Below, piece by piece: positions 1-7,380 of a stretch of DNA of 11,430 nt (positions are counted from its first letter, which is position 1; each line of letters begins with the position of its first letter). Both the position numbers and the translations under genes were made by a program. The stretch is from Fontimicrobium_A sp034506455. Lineage in GTDB: Bacteria > Zhuqueibacterota > Zhuqueibacteria > Residuimicrobiales > Krinioviventaceae. The notes below the pieces were generated by a model that saw only the letters and a program-made list of their open reading frames with translations, ran no database searches and was not told the DNA's origin. Location: the NCBI GenBank assembly GCA_034506455.1, contig JAPDPN010000097.1, positions 1 to 11,430 of the forward strand, read 5' to 3'.

Positions 1-530
1 ATAGCCGACAAAGCCGCCAAATCCGCCGTTTCCAGATTGGGGCTGCCGAGCACTTCGGTGTAAAGGATTTTGCTCTTCGGGCTGCAGGCCGCCGCCACCT
101 GATCGGGCTGAGTGATGTCGACAAAAACCGTCCGAACGCCGAGCGACGCCAGCTGCGTCGTCAGCCACGATTTAGTTCCGCCGTAAATGTTGGTCGACGA
201 GACCACCTCATCGCCCGGCTTGACGATCGAAAGCACGGCGCTGGAAATGGCCGCCATTCCGGAAGCCACCGCCAAGCCGGCTTCGGCTTCTTCCAACAGT
301 GCGACCATGTGCGCAAAGAGATCCGAAGTCGGATTGCCGTCGCGGGTGTAAAAGTAACCCTGCTTTTCTCCCAAAAACACCGCCAACCCTTCTTCGACAT
401 CACGGTAATCGAAATTGACCGTCTGGAAAATCGGCGGGATGTGCGCCGAAACGTTGTTGAACGGCGATCGCGCCGACGCGCGGATCATGCGCGTACCGAT
501 TTTCAGCTTTTTCAGTTCTTCGACCGTCAT
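1..530 (-). CDS. Cys/Met metabolism PLP-dependent enzyme (trans-sulfuration family), N-terminal part
   Basis: Only the first 176 codons are present; the rest lies beyond the left edge. The protein belongs to the fold-type I PLP family of cystathionine gamma-synthase, methionine gamma-lyase and O-acetylhomoserine sulfhydrylase. Visible family marks are YTRDGNPT (residues 61-68, with the Tyr and Arg that bind cofactor phosphate in a partner subunit), SGMAA (90-94), NIYGGT (114-119, with the Tyr that stacks on PLP) and EVLGSPNLE (159-167). The lysine that binds PLP lies outside the window. The family acts in the cytosol on sulfur amino acids, but the exact reaction cannot be told from this fragment. 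The ATG at 530-528 overlaps the recX stop in an ATGA arrangement, so translation is probably coupled to recX. The link to a recombination cluster is unexplained by function. Confidence 0.9.
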   Translation of the reverse strand, partial: MTVEELKKLKIGTRMIRASARSPFNNVSAHIPPIFQTVNFDYRDVEEGLAVFLGEKQGYFYTRDGNPTSDLFAHMVALLEEAEAGLAVASGMAAISSAVLSIVKPGDEVVSSTNIYGGTKSWLTTQLASLGVRTVFVDITQPDQVAAACSPKSKILYTEVLGSPNLETADLAALSA

Positions 531-1171
531 GTATCCAGTTTATCCCATTCCTCGATAATTTCCTGAACCAGATCATAACCAAAGCCGCGCCGCAGGAGAA
601 AGTCGGCAGTGCGGCTTTTCGCCTTTTCCTCATCCAAGCGCAGCTGCTTTTTCTTTTGTTTGGCGGCGAGTTCCCGCGCCAGTTCCGCCTCGCTCTTTTC
701 GCTGTAGGCTTCCTGCAGCGCCGCAGTGATTTCGGGTTCCGAAACCCCGCGTTGTTTGAGCTCCAACTTTAAGGCTAAAGCGCCGACGGGTCTTGCAGCC
801 ATGCGCGTGCGCGCATACAGCCGCGCAAAGTCGCCGTCGTCGATCAGTTTAAGCCGCTCAAGCTCCTGCAGAACCCAGTCGATCTCTGCAGACTGAAATC
901 CTGCTTGACGCAAACGATCGCTGATCTCTTTGCGGCTGCGGGCGCGATAAGCCAGCAGCCTTATCGCCTTTTCCTTGGCCGCATGACGCCTCTCGAGCTC
1001 TTGAATCTCGGCAATCTGCTCGTCGGTCAGCTCATCTCCTGCAGCGATACCCGCGACCAGCAGAACATCCTGATGAATGCCGAAGGCAAACTCGCCGTCC
1101 ATAAAGACCGCCAGGCGATTGCGGCGCTTTTGCTGCGGGCGGATGTCGGTAATTTTATGTCTGCCTTCCAT
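527..1171 (-). CDS. recX: Regulatory protein RecX
   Basis: RecX binds RecA filaments and restrains their growth and activity. This 214-residue protein is larger than the E. coli form (about 166 aa) and is closer to the longer RecX of Gram-positive bacteria. The repeated three-helix RecX modules are visible: the first around residues 66-105 (ending in the region of RSRKEISDRLRQAGF), the next around LIDDGDFARLYARTRM with VGALALKLELKQRGVSEPEI, and a C-terminal module ending in LLRRGFGYDLVQEIIEEW. The N-terminal 60 residues form a basic, beta-rich extension. It starts 41 bases after the recA stop, which is the classic recA-recX order. The intervening RNA contains a small GCCG/CGGC hairpin but no T-tract, so recX is likely read from the recA transcript. 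The ATG has no strong Shine-Dalgarno sequence. Confidence 0.95.
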   Translation of the reverse strand: MEGRHKITDIRPQQKRRNRLAVFMDGEFAFGIHQDVLLVAGIAAGDELTDEQIAEIQELERRHAAKEKAIRLLAYRARSRKEISDRLRQAGFQSAEIDWVLQELERLKLIDDGDFARLYARTRMAARPVGALALKLELKQRGVSEPEITAALQEAYSEKSEAELARELAAKQKKKQLRLDEEKAKSRTADFLLRRGFGYDLVQEIIEEWDKLDT

Positions 1172-1212
1172 CCGTTTAGATGTCGTTCGTCTGCGCCGTC
1201 AGGGCCGGCAGC

Positions 1213-2265
1213 TTATTCGAGCGTCGGAACGATCTCGCCGTTCTTGTCGCTCGAAGGCAAGGCGTCCTTGTTCAGAGACAATTCCTGCCGAACGCGCTCC
1301 TCGATGACCTTGAACAGATCGGGGTTCTGCTCCAAAAAGCGCTTGACGTTCTCGCGGCCTTGTCCCAGGCGTTCCTGGCCGTAGGAAAACCAGGCGCCGG
1401 ACTTGTCGATAATCTTGAGGTTGACCGCCTGATCCAGCACATCACCGACTTTGGAAATGCCTTTGCCGTAAATGATGTCGAACTCGACCTCTTTGAAGGG
1501 CGGAGCGACCTTGTTCTTGACCACCTTGACCTTGGTGCGGCTGCCGATGACCTCTTCACCTTCCTTGATGGAAGCGACGCGCCGAATGTCAAGCCGAACC
1601 GAAGCGTAGAATTTCAGGGCGCGGCCGCCGGTCGTGGTCTCGGGGTTGCCGAACACTACGCCGATCTTTTCGCGGATCTGGTTGATAAAAATAACGCAGG
1701 CCCTCGACTTGCTGATGGCGGCGGTGAGCTTGCGCATGGCCTGGGACATCAGGCGCGCCTGGAGCCCCATCTGCGCATCGCCCATCTCGCCCTCGATTTC
1801 GGCGCGCGGCACCAGCGCCGCAACCGAGTCCACGACAATGGCATCGATGGCGCCGCTGCGCACCAGAGTTTCGGTTATTTCAAGCGCCTGTTCGCCGGTA
1901 TCCGGCTGCGAAATGAGCAGATTGTCGGTATCGACGCCCAGCGCCTTGGCATAGACCGCGTCCAGCGCGTGCTCGGCATCGATAAAGGCCGCCAGGCCGC
2001 CCAATTTTTGCGCCTCGGCGAGAATGTGCAGCGCCAAGGTGGTTTTACCGGAAGATTCCGGTCCGAAAATCTCGATAATTCGACCGCGCGGCACTCCTCC
2101 TACCCCCAGCGCCGCATCCAACGACACCGAGCCGGTCGGGATCACGTCGATGTCCATCTTGCGGTTCTCGCCCAACCACATGATCGACCCTTTGCCGTAC
2201 TGACGGTCGATCTGCGCCATCGCCAGCTCGATCGCCTTTTTTCGTTCTGCTAATTCGTCTGCCAT
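1213..2265 (-). CDS. recA: Recombinase RecA
   Basis: RecA forms ATP-dependent filaments on single-stranded DNA, carries out strand exchange and acts as co-protease for LexA-type repressors. The protein is full length (350 aa). Visible motifs are Walker A GPESSGKT (68-75), the FIDAEHALD segment with the catalytic Glu (Glu98), Walker B IVVDS (about 143-147), the L1 region EIEGEMGDAQMGLQAR (156-171) and the L2 region from NQIREKIGVVFGNPETTTGG (195-214). The C-terminus ends with a modest acidic tail. The ATG at 2265 has only a weak AGG upstream. It follows thpR after a 137-base gap, while all the genes before it in the series are packed without gaps, so recA probably has its own promoter. I saw no recognisable SOS box of the E. 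coli or GAAC-N4-GTTC type in that gap, but SOS boxes differ between phyla. Confidence 0.98.
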   Translation of the reverse strand: MADELAERKKAIELAMAQIDRQYGKGSIMWLGENRKMDIDVIPTGSVSLDAALGVGGVPRGRIIEIFGPESSGKTTLALHILAEAQKLGGLAAFIDAEHALDAVYAKALGVDTDNLLISQPDTGEQALEITETLVRSGAIDAIVVDSVAALVPRAEIEGEMGDAQMGLQARLMSQAMRKLTAAISKSRACVIFINQIREKIGVVFGNPETTTGGRALKFYASVRLDIRRVASIKEGEEVIGSRTKVKVVKNKVAPPFKEVEFDIIYGKGISKVGDVLDQAVNLKIIDKSGAWFSYGQERLGQGRENVKRFLEQNPDLFKVIEERVRQELSLNKDALPSSDKNGEIVPTLE

Positions 2266-2306
2266 ATGTTTGCCTGTCGTGTTTTTCCTTTTCTTATGAT
2301 ATGATC

Positions 2307-2330
2307 AAAGGGCTTCTAAAAGCCCTTTTT
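2307..2330 (+). terminator. Hairpin with T-tract, oriented on the plus strand
   Basis: A perfect 9-bp stem, AAAGGGCTT / AAGCCCTTT with a CTAA loop, runs straight into five T on the plus strand (2326-2330). On the minus strand the same stem is followed by GATCAT, so it would not terminate thpR transcription well. As an intrinsic terminator it points the wrong way for every gene around it and would stop transcripts antisense to recA. It could instead act as a leader hairpin in the recA mRNA. Confidence 0.5.
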
Positions 2331-2335
2331 GTATG

Positions 2336-2354
2336 CTGCCGAGTCATGCGGCAG
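2336..2354. repeat. Short inverted repeat CTGCCG-N7-CGGCAG
   Basis: A 6-bp perfect inverted repeat lies in the thpR-recA gap, next to the 2307-2330 hairpin. On the plus strand it is followed by ATCTTTTTCT. It could be a secondary weak plus-strand terminator or a protein-binding dyad near the recA promoter. Position and symmetry are all I can see. Confidence 0.35.
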
Positions 2355-2402
2355 ATCTTTTTCTGGAAAATTTGATAATTACAAATTAAAACGACTTACC
2401 CC

Positions 2403-2966
2403 TTAACGCAAGGGAAATTTCTCAAGCGGCGTGTATTCGGCCCCGCTCGGTTTAAGGTCGCTGCGCATCAGCACCAGCTCGTCGCAAGTAAATTCGAGGG
2501 GCTGCAGCTGAACTTTACCGAATACCTCCGCCGGTTTAGAGCCCCGTTCGAACTGTTTAACTCGACCCAAGGTAAGATGCGGCGAAAAAGGACGATCCTC
2601 TTTGGGAAATCCCACCTTGGCCAGGGCTTCCTCCAACGACTGCTGCAAACCGCTCAAGTTGCCGCTTTGCACCGCCGCACCGGCCCAGTACACACGCGGT
2701 CGCTGCAGCGAGGGAAAGGCACCCAAACCGCTCAGCCGCAAACGCACGGCCGCGAATGCCGTTGCTGAATCCTGCACCGCTTCGGCAATCGCTTTCAAGG
2801 ATGCGCTCGGCACTTCGCCCAAGAATTTCAACGTCAGGTGTATCCCTTCCGCCTTGACCCAAGAAACCCCGCCGAGCTGCGGCCGCAGGATATCTTGTAC
2901 CCTTTTCAGTTCCGATTTCACCTCCGTCGGCAGCTCGAAGCAGATAAAAGTGCGAATCTCATCCAT
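2403..2966 (-). CDS. thpR: RNA 2',3'-cyclic phosphodiesterase (LigT/ThpR, 2H family)
   Basis: This is a 2H phosphoesterase that opens 2',3'-cyclic phosphate ends of RNA. E. coli LigT can also join 2'-5' linked tRNA halves in vitro. Both signature tetrapeptides are intact: HLTL at residues 43-46 (in GIHLTLKFLGEV) and HLTL at 130-133 (in FSPHLTLGRVK). Each supplies a catalytic His and Thr. The length of 187 aa is normal for the family, and no signal peptide or membrane segment is seen, so it is cytosolic. The ATG at 2966 overlaps the end of cinA by 8 bases. cinA-thpR-recA is a recurring bacterial order, but why an RNA-end enzyme travels with recA is not settled. Confidence 0.95.
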   Translation of the reverse strand: MDEIRTFICFELPTEVKSELKRVQDILRPQLGGVSWVKAEGIHLTLKFLGEVPSASLKAIAEAVQDSATAFAAVRLRLSGLGAFPSLQRPRVYWAGAAVQSGNLSGLQQSLEEALAKVGFPKEDRPFSPHLTLGRVKQFERGSKPAEVFGKVQLQPLEFTCDELVLMRSDLKPSGAEYTPLEKFPLR

Positions 2967-4206
2967 GGCGCATCCCCAAAATTCTTTTTCGCAACAGGTT
3001 CATCGCCGCCTGAGCGGACCTCTGCTTGTTGCCGAGGCGGTCATCGATAAATTGGTGGCGTTCCCAAACCACGCCGTCGGCGTCGCTGCAGGCAACAAAT
3101 ACCAGACCGACCGGCTTTTCAGGTGTGCCGCCCGTCGGACCGGCAATACCCGTGACGGCCAAGCCGTAATCCGTGCCTGCATTTCGGCGCACTCCTTCAG
3201 CCATGGCAACGGCCGTTTCGGCGCTCACAGCGCCATACCGCCGAATCGTCTCCGCGGGCACTCCAAGAAGCTCCATTTTGGCGCGGTTGCTGTAAGTGAC
3301 CAGTCCGCGCTCGAAAAACTCGGAGCTGCCCGAAATGTTGGTAAAAAGATTCGCAATGTGGCCGCCGGTGCAGGATTCGGCCAAAGCGAGCGTCTTTTTC
3401 GCCTTGCGCAGCAGCTCGGCCAGCGCTGCCTCCAAAGGAATGTCGGTCTCTGCGTAAATGCAATCGCCGAGCTTTTCCTTGACCATATTTGCCGCTTCCT
3501 CTACGCGCCTTTCCGCTTCTTCCGCACAATCGGCAGCGGCCATCAATCGAATTTTGACGCCGTACAAATTGGGAAGAAACGCGGCCTGCGCGCGCTCGAG
3601 TATCAGAGGCAGGTTATCGAGCTGCTGATACAGGGCGCTTTCAGGAACGCCGGTGGTCATTAAATTGCGGACGGCTATTACGCGGCCGCCAAGCCTCGCC
3701 TTCAGTTCGGGCAAAACGCGCCCGATCATCATTTCCTTCATTTCGAACGGCACGCCGGGCATCACATAAAAAGCTTTATCGCCTTTACGGAAAATCATCC
3801 CCGGCGCCGTGCCGCGCGAATTGGGTATGATCTCGGCATTATGCGGCACGAGCGCCTGCTCCTCATTGACCTTTGCCATCTCTATACCGCGGCGACGAAA
3901 ACGTTCCCGCACAGCCTCCAACACCGCCTCATTGAGCACCAACCGTGAAGCGAAATACTCGACGCAGACCGACTTGGTCACGTCGTCGTGCGTTGGTCCA
4001 AGGCCGCCGGTGATCAAGACCACATCAGCGCGAGATTCAGCAATGCGCAGCGCTTCGAGCAGATTGGCGCGTGAATCTCCCACAGTCGTGACCCACTCGG
4101 CAGGCGCGCCGATTAACAGCAGCTGCTCACCCATCCACGCCGCATTGGTGTTGACGGTTTGCCCGATGAGCAGCTCGTCGCCGATGGAAATGATTTCTAT
4201 TTTCAT
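2959..4206 (-). CDS. cinA: CinA-like protein, nicotinamide-nucleotide amidase
   Basis: CinA family proteins combine an N-terminal molybdopterin-binding-like (COG1058) domain with a C-terminal NMN deamidase domain. The latter converts nicotinamide mononucleotide to nicotinic acid mononucleotide for pyridine salvage. The 415 residues contain both. The N-terminal domain (about 1-170) has SIGDELLIGQTVNTN (7-21), LITGGLGPTHDDVTK (64-78) and MPGVPFEMKEM (149-159). The C-terminal domain (about 257-410) has the nucleophile motif ESCTGG (277-282) and TGIAGPTGG (352-360). The gene follows pgpA by six bases and has no clear Shine-Dalgarno sequence, so it probably depends on coupling to pgpA. The family was named for competence and damage induction next to recA in Gram-positive bacteria, but cinA and recA are separated here by thpR and a 137-base gap. 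Confidence 0.95.
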   Translation of the reverse strand: MKIEIISIGDELLIGQTVNTNAAWMGEQLLLIGAPAEWVTTVGDSRANLLEALRIAESRADVVLITGGLGPTHDDVTKSVCVEYFASRLVLNEAVLEAVRERFRRRGIEMAKVNEEQALVPHNAEIIPNSRGTAPGMIFRKGDKAFYVMPGVPFEMKEMMIGRVLPELKARLGGRVIAVRNLMTTGVPESALYQQLDNLPLILERAQAAFLPNLYGVKIRLMAAADCAEEAERRVEEAANMVKEKLGDCIYAETDIPLEAALAELLRKAKKTLALAESCTGGHIANLFTNISGSSEFFERGLVTYSNRAKMELLGVPAETIRRYGAVSAETAVAMAEGVRRNAGTDYGLAVTGIAGPTGGTPEKPVGLVFVACSDADGVVWERHQFIDDRLGNKQRSAQAAMNLLRKRILGMRHG

Positions 4207-4212
4207 AAATGA

Positions 4213-4686
4213 TTAGAAAAGTCGTATAAAAAGTTGCAAAACTATGTTCGTATAGAAACCGGCAATGACGTCGTCGATCATAATTCCCCACCCGCCGGGA
4301 AACCGTTCGGCGCGGTTGACGGGGAACGGCTTTACAACATCAAACAGGCGAAACAGCAAAAAAGCTCCCCCATAAATCACCGCCGTTTTCGGCAGGGCGA
4401 TAATGGAAATCATCATCCCGACTGCTTCGTCCCAATTTACCCGCCCCGGATCGGCTCCCCAGCGATTTTCACACAGCGTCGCTGCCCAGACGCCGATAAA
4501 AAAGAACAGCACGATAAGGTGCACCGAAATGACGATTGATGGGAGTGGAAGAAACCACAGTGCGACGATAACGACAGCGGCGCCCGCAGTTCCCGGAGCC
4601 GCCGGCGAGTAACCGCTGCCGAAGGTGGTGCCGATGATCACAGCCAACCGTTCTGCGGTCTTTGAACTGCTCTCCTGTTTCGTCAA
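4213..4686 (-). CDS. pgpA: Phosphatidylglycerophosphatase A
   Basis: PgpA is an integral inner-membrane enzyme that removes phosphate from phosphatidylglycerol phosphate in phospholipid synthesis. At 157 aa it has the usual size. It shows FGSGYSPAAPGTAGA (22-36), two hydrophobic stretches (about 36-70), the acidic motif DPGRVNWDEAVG (79-90) and the C-terminal signature FDVVKPFPVNRAER followed by MIDDVIAG (136-143). The start is a TTG at 4686-4684 that overlaps the recR stop as TTGA. A strong GGAGGGAG just upstream supports it, and no ATG or GTG lies between it and the first conserved motif. The gene sits in the middle of a DNA-repair operon, between recR and cinA. Linkage of pgpA with cinA and recA is seen elsewhere, but the reason is unclear. 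Confidence 0.93.
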   Translation of the reverse strand: MTKQESSSKTAERLAVIIGTTFGSGYSPAAPGTAGAAVVIVALWFLPLPSIVISVHLIVLFFFIGVWAATLCENRWGADPGRVNWDEAVGMMISIIALPKTAVIYGGAFLLFRLFDVVKPFPVNRAERFPGGWGIMIDDVIAGFYTNIVLQLFIRLF

Positions 4687-5279
4687 TACTCCCTCCGGCC
4701 TTCGATGGCGCGCGTTAGGGTGATTTCGTCGGCGTATTCCAAATCAGCTCCGACCGGTATGCCGCGGGCAATGCGCGACACGCGCACGTTCATCGGCTTG
4801 AGAAGACGGGCAAGATAAAGCGCCGTGGCCTCGCCTTCGGTATCGGGATTGGTCGCGAGGATTACTTCCTTCACCGTCTCGTCGATGCGGGCGAGCAGCT
4901 CCTTGATGCGCAGATCATCCGGACCGATGCCGTCGAGCGGCGACAGTGAACCGCCCAGCACGTGATAAAGGCCGTTATAGCCGCCGGTCTTTTCCAGCGC
5001 CAGCACATCGTTCGCCTCCTCCACCACGCAAATCATTGAGCGGTCGCGTTTGCCGCCGGTGCAGATCGAGCAGGGGTCGCTTTCGGTAATGTTGAAGCAA
5101 ATCGAGCAGTGAATGACCTTCTTTTTCAGCTCGGTCAGAGATTCCGCCAGTCGCTGAACCTGCGCTTCCGGTTGCTTGAGCAAATAAAAAACCAAGCGCT
5201 GAGCTGTTTTTCGGCCGATGCCGGGCAATCGGCTGAGCTCCTGAATTGCCCGCTCGACCGCTTCGGATGAGTATTTCAT
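4683..5279 (-). CDS. recR: Recombination mediator RecR
   Basis: RecR works with RecF and RecO to load RecA onto gapped DNA coated with single-strand binding protein. The 198-residue protein shows the order of a complete RecR. It has a helix-hairpin-helix RLPGIGRKTAQRL (17-29), a four-cysteine zinc finger (Cys58, 61, 70 and 73, in CSICFNITESDPCSIC), a Toprim domain starting ICVVEEANDV (84-93) with NPDTEGE (144-150), and a C-terminal RIARGIPVGADLEYAD segment. I chose the ATG at 5279-5277, which overlaps the ybaB stop as TGATG and matches the usual RecR start (M-K-Y-S). A TTG one codon earlier is also possible. dnaX-ybaB-recR is one of the most conserved bacterial gene orders. Confidence 0.97.
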   Translation of the reverse strand: MKYSSEAVERAIQELSRLPGIGRKTAQRLVFYLLKQPEAQVQRLAESLTELKKKVIHCSICFNITESDPCSICTGGKRDRSMICVVEEANDVLALEKTGGYNGLYHVLGGSLSPLDGIGPDDLRIKELLARIDETVKEVILATNPDTEGEATALYLARLLKPMNVRVSRIARGIPVGADLEYADEITLTRAIEGRREY

Positions 5280-5611
5280 CAAAGACCCGGAATTTTTATG
5301 CCGCCGAGATTAGGCATAAGGCCGCCGGTGGCGCGCGCCATTTCCGATTCCGCCTTGGCCTTGGCATTCTCCAGCGCCTGATTTACGGCTGCCAATACCA
5401 AATCTTCCAACATTTCTACATCGTTCGGATCGACAACTTCGGGATCGATTTTTATTTCAAGCAGTTCCTGAGCGCCGCTGGCGACGGCTTTAACCATGCC
5501 GCCCCCTGCAGTCCCTTCAATGCGCATATCGGCCAGTTCTTTCTGAATGCGCTCGATCTCCTGCTGCATTTTCTGCGCCTGCTTCAATAATCCGCCTATT
5601 CCGCCTTTCAT
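5279..5611 (-). CDS. ybaB: YbaB/EbfC family nucleoid-associated protein
   Basis: This is a small dimeric DNA-binding protein of the YbaB/EbfC family, 110 aa, the normal length. The N-terminal coiled-coil helix (about 8-30, QAQKMQQEIERIQKELADMRIEG) and the strand-forming GGGMVKAVASGAQELLEIKIDPEVV (36-60) are typical. A long C-terminal helix and a Gly/Pro-rich tail (GGLMPNLGGIKIPGL) follow. The ATG at 5611 has a good AGGAG six bases upstream. Its stop overlaps the recR start by one base. It lies 58 bases after dnaX with no terminator visible, so dnaX, ybaB and recR are probably co-transcribed. Confidence 0.95.
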   Translation of the reverse strand: MKGGIGGLLKQAQKMQQEIERIQKELADMRIEGTAGGGMVKAVASGAQELLEIKIDPEVVDPNDVEMLEDLVLAAVNQALENAKAKAESEMARATGGLMPNLGGIKIPGL

Positions 5612-5669
5612 ATCTTCTCCTATGTGTGCCGTCGAATTTGCCTGTGCGTTAACCGCAAAAATCGCTTTT

Positions 5670-7337
5670 TTATTTGATAAATTCTGCGTCGAACAGATCG
5701 ACGATCGTTCGCACCAGAACGCTTTCCGCTTTCAAACGCTCAAACTCTTCCTTTTTGTCGCTGACCGGCGTTACTTTGCGCACCTGCCGCAGCGTTTCTT
5801 CACTCACTTCGACGCACCGAATGCGCAACCGCCGACCGAACCGCTCCTGCAAAATTTCTTCCAGCGAGCGGCTGTGCCTTTCAACCGCCGCCTGGTGAAA
5901 ACCGTTCCGTCCGGAAAAAGCGATTTCCAAATAAGAGCCCGAGAGTCGCACCGGCCATCCCTCGATCAAGGCTGCGGCAACCGCTACCGCTCTGCTTTTA
6001 ACCGCTTCCAGCACGGCAGGCCATTGAGCCTCGATCTGCTCCAGGGTCAACGGCGATCCGCTTTCTGCAGCCTGTTCATGGGTGGTTACAGAACCGGACG
6101 GTTTTTCGTCGCCCTTTGGCGCAGGGGATTCAAGAAGGGGGGCCGTTGCTTCGGGTCGCGGGGTGTTCGATACCGATGGGGTTAACTTAGGCTGGAGACT
6201 TTTTTTTTTGGCTTCCTGCAGCTGCGCCACCAGCTGCGACAGCTGTACCGAAGAGGTCATGGTGGCCATTTTGATCAGAGCCGTCTCCAAATGCAGCCTT
6301 GCGTTGCTGCTCCTGCGCATGAGGCTTTCGGTTTCCACTGCAATCTTGATGAGGCGCAGCAGGTCTTCAACTTGAAAATCAGCGCTCAGCTGGAGATAAC
6401 GGTGTGCAAACTCGTCGGCGACGGTTAATTCGTCGGCGGTGCCGGTTACCTTGACCACCAGCACGTTGCGCAGATGTTCGGCCAGACCGTTCAGAAAAAC
6501 GGCAAAGTCGTAGCCCTCGGTAAAAATTCGCTGCACAAGATCGACCGCAGCGCGGGTGTCTCCGCGGCGGATGATGTCGGTAACTTCGAAAAACAGCGGC
6601 AGGCCGATGACGCCCAACAGCTCGGCCACCTGTTGGTTGGTAATCGTTTTTCCGGCAAAGGCGATGACCTGATCGAGGATACTTTCGGCGTCGCGCATGC
6701 TGCCGTCGCCTTTTTCCGCGATCATGCGCAGCGACTCTTCGTCGATGACGATCTCTTCCTTGGCGCACAACTCCCGCAGCTGCTCGATGATGCGGCGGAT
6801 TGGAATGCGCTTAAAGTCGAACCGCTGGCAGCGGGAGACGATGGTGGTGGGGACTTTATGGACTTCCGTGGTGGCAAAAATAAACAGCACCCGCGGCGGC
6901 GGTTCCTCAAGGCTTTTCAACAAGGCGTTGAATGCCTCGGTGGTGAGCATGTGGACTTCGTCGATGATATAGATGCGGCTTTTACCGGGATTGGGAGCAT
7001 AACGAAGGCTTTCACGCAGGTTTCGCACCTCGTCGATGCCGCGGTTAGAAGCACCGTCGATCTCGAGCACGTCGAGGCTGCGGCTCTCGTTGATTTCGAT
7101 GCAGGACGGGCATTCGTTACAGGGTCGGACGGTGGGCCCGTGGTCGCAGTTGACGGCTTTGGACAACAGACGGGCTACAGTGGTTTTCCCGACGCCGCGC
7201 GGGCCGCAAAACAGATAGGCATTGGCGATGCGATTTTGGCGGATGGCGTTTTGAAGGGTTTGCGTGACGTGTTCCTGCCCCACGACATCTTCGAAAAACA
7301 TGGGGCGGTATTTGCGCGCCAGGACCTGGTAGGACAT
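5670..7337 (-). CDS. dnaX: DNA polymerase III subunits tau/gamma
   Basis: DnaX is the ATPase of the clamp loader and, as full-length tau, ties the polymerase to the helicase. The full frame gives 555 aa. Visible features are LARKYRP at the start, Walker A GPRGVGKT (45-52), zinc-binding Cys64, 73, 76 and 79, Walker B IIDEVHML (124-131), the SRC motif (168-170, arginine finger), sensor 2 region GDGSMRDAESILDQ (210-223), and domain III ending near HLETALIKMA (349-358). Domains IV-V follow a Pro/Ser-rich linker. I chose the ATG at 7337, with AAAGAG eight bases upstream. The open frame continues to 7424, but that part lies in the SRP RNA. Codons 377-380 contain a run of ten A, and a one-base slip in either direction gives a protein of about 383-384 residues, the size expected for gamma. 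Confidence 0.97.
   Translation of the reverse strand: MSYQVLARKYRPMFFEDVVGQEHVTQTLQNAIRQNRIANAYLFCGPRGVGKTTVARLLSKAVNCDHGPTVRPCNECPSCIEINESRSLDVLEIDGASNRGIDEVRNLRESLRYAPNPGKSRIYIIDEVHMLTTEAFNALLKSLEEPPPRVLFIFATTEVHKVPTTIVSRCQRFDFKRIPIRRIIEQLRELCAKEEIVIDEESLRMIAEKGDGSMRDAESILDQVIAFAGKTITNQQVAELLGVIGLPLFFEVTDIIRRGDTRAAVDLVQRIFTEGYDFAVFLNGLAEHLRNVLVVKVTGTADELTVADEFAHRYLQLSADFQVEDLLRLIKIAVETESLMRRSSNARLHLETALIKMATMTSSVQLSQLVAQLQEAKKKSLQPKLTPSVSNTPRPEATAPLLESPAPKGDEKPSGSVTTHEQAAESGSPLTLEQIEAQWPAVLEAVKSRAVAVAAALIEGWPVRLSGSYLEIAFSGRNGFHQAAVERHSRSLEEILQERFGRRLRIRCVEVSEETLRQVRKVTPVSDKKEEFERLKAESVLVRTIVDLFDAEFIK
6200..6209 (-). promoter_or_regulatory. A10 slippage site in dnaX (probable tau/gamma switch)
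   Basis: The coding strand has ten consecutive A starting exactly on codon 377 (AAA AAA AAA AGT). With one extra A the frame reads K-K-K-K-S-P-A and then TAA. With one A lost it reads K-K-K-V-S-S-L-S and then TAA. Both give products ending right after domain III, like gamma. A purine-rich AGGA lies a few bases upstream. Thermus thermophilus makes gamma by RNA polymerase slippage on a nine-A run in dnaX, and E. coli uses ribosomal frameshifting at A AAA AAG. Either mechanism could work here. Confidence 0.75.
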
Positions 7338-7380
7338 GCAGGCATCTCTTTCACATCGGTTCGTCGCCGCAACGCTGTCG

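Larger units (their letters stand above)
2266..2402 (-). promoter_or_regulatory. recA upstream region
   Basis: This is the only sizeable gap in the ybaB-to-recX series, and it is AT-rich. It probably holds the recA promoter, but no good -35/-10 pair stands out. The best I find is TTGCGT, 17 bases, TAATTT, starting at the end of thpR, and it is weak. Two hairpins lie within it (2307-2328 and 2336-2354). Neither is followed by a T-tract on the minus strand. Confidence 0.4.

Noticed and set aside
1180..2253. 357-codon plus-strand open frame across recA
   Set aside because: It is antisense to recA, shows no family features, and is explained by GC-rich codon structure.
2266..2402. LexA/SOS box before recA
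   Set aside because: Neither the E. coli CTG-N10-CAG type nor GAAC-N4-GTTC was found; a lineage-specific box cannot be excluded.
2602..3663. 353-codon plus-strand open frame across thpR and cinA
   Set aside because: Antisense shadow of two well-supported genes, with no domain and no ribosome binding site.
5280..5282. TTG start for recR one codon before the ATG
   Set aside because: The ATG at 5279 fits the family N-terminus (M-K-Y-S) and gives a normal TGATG coupling with ybaB.
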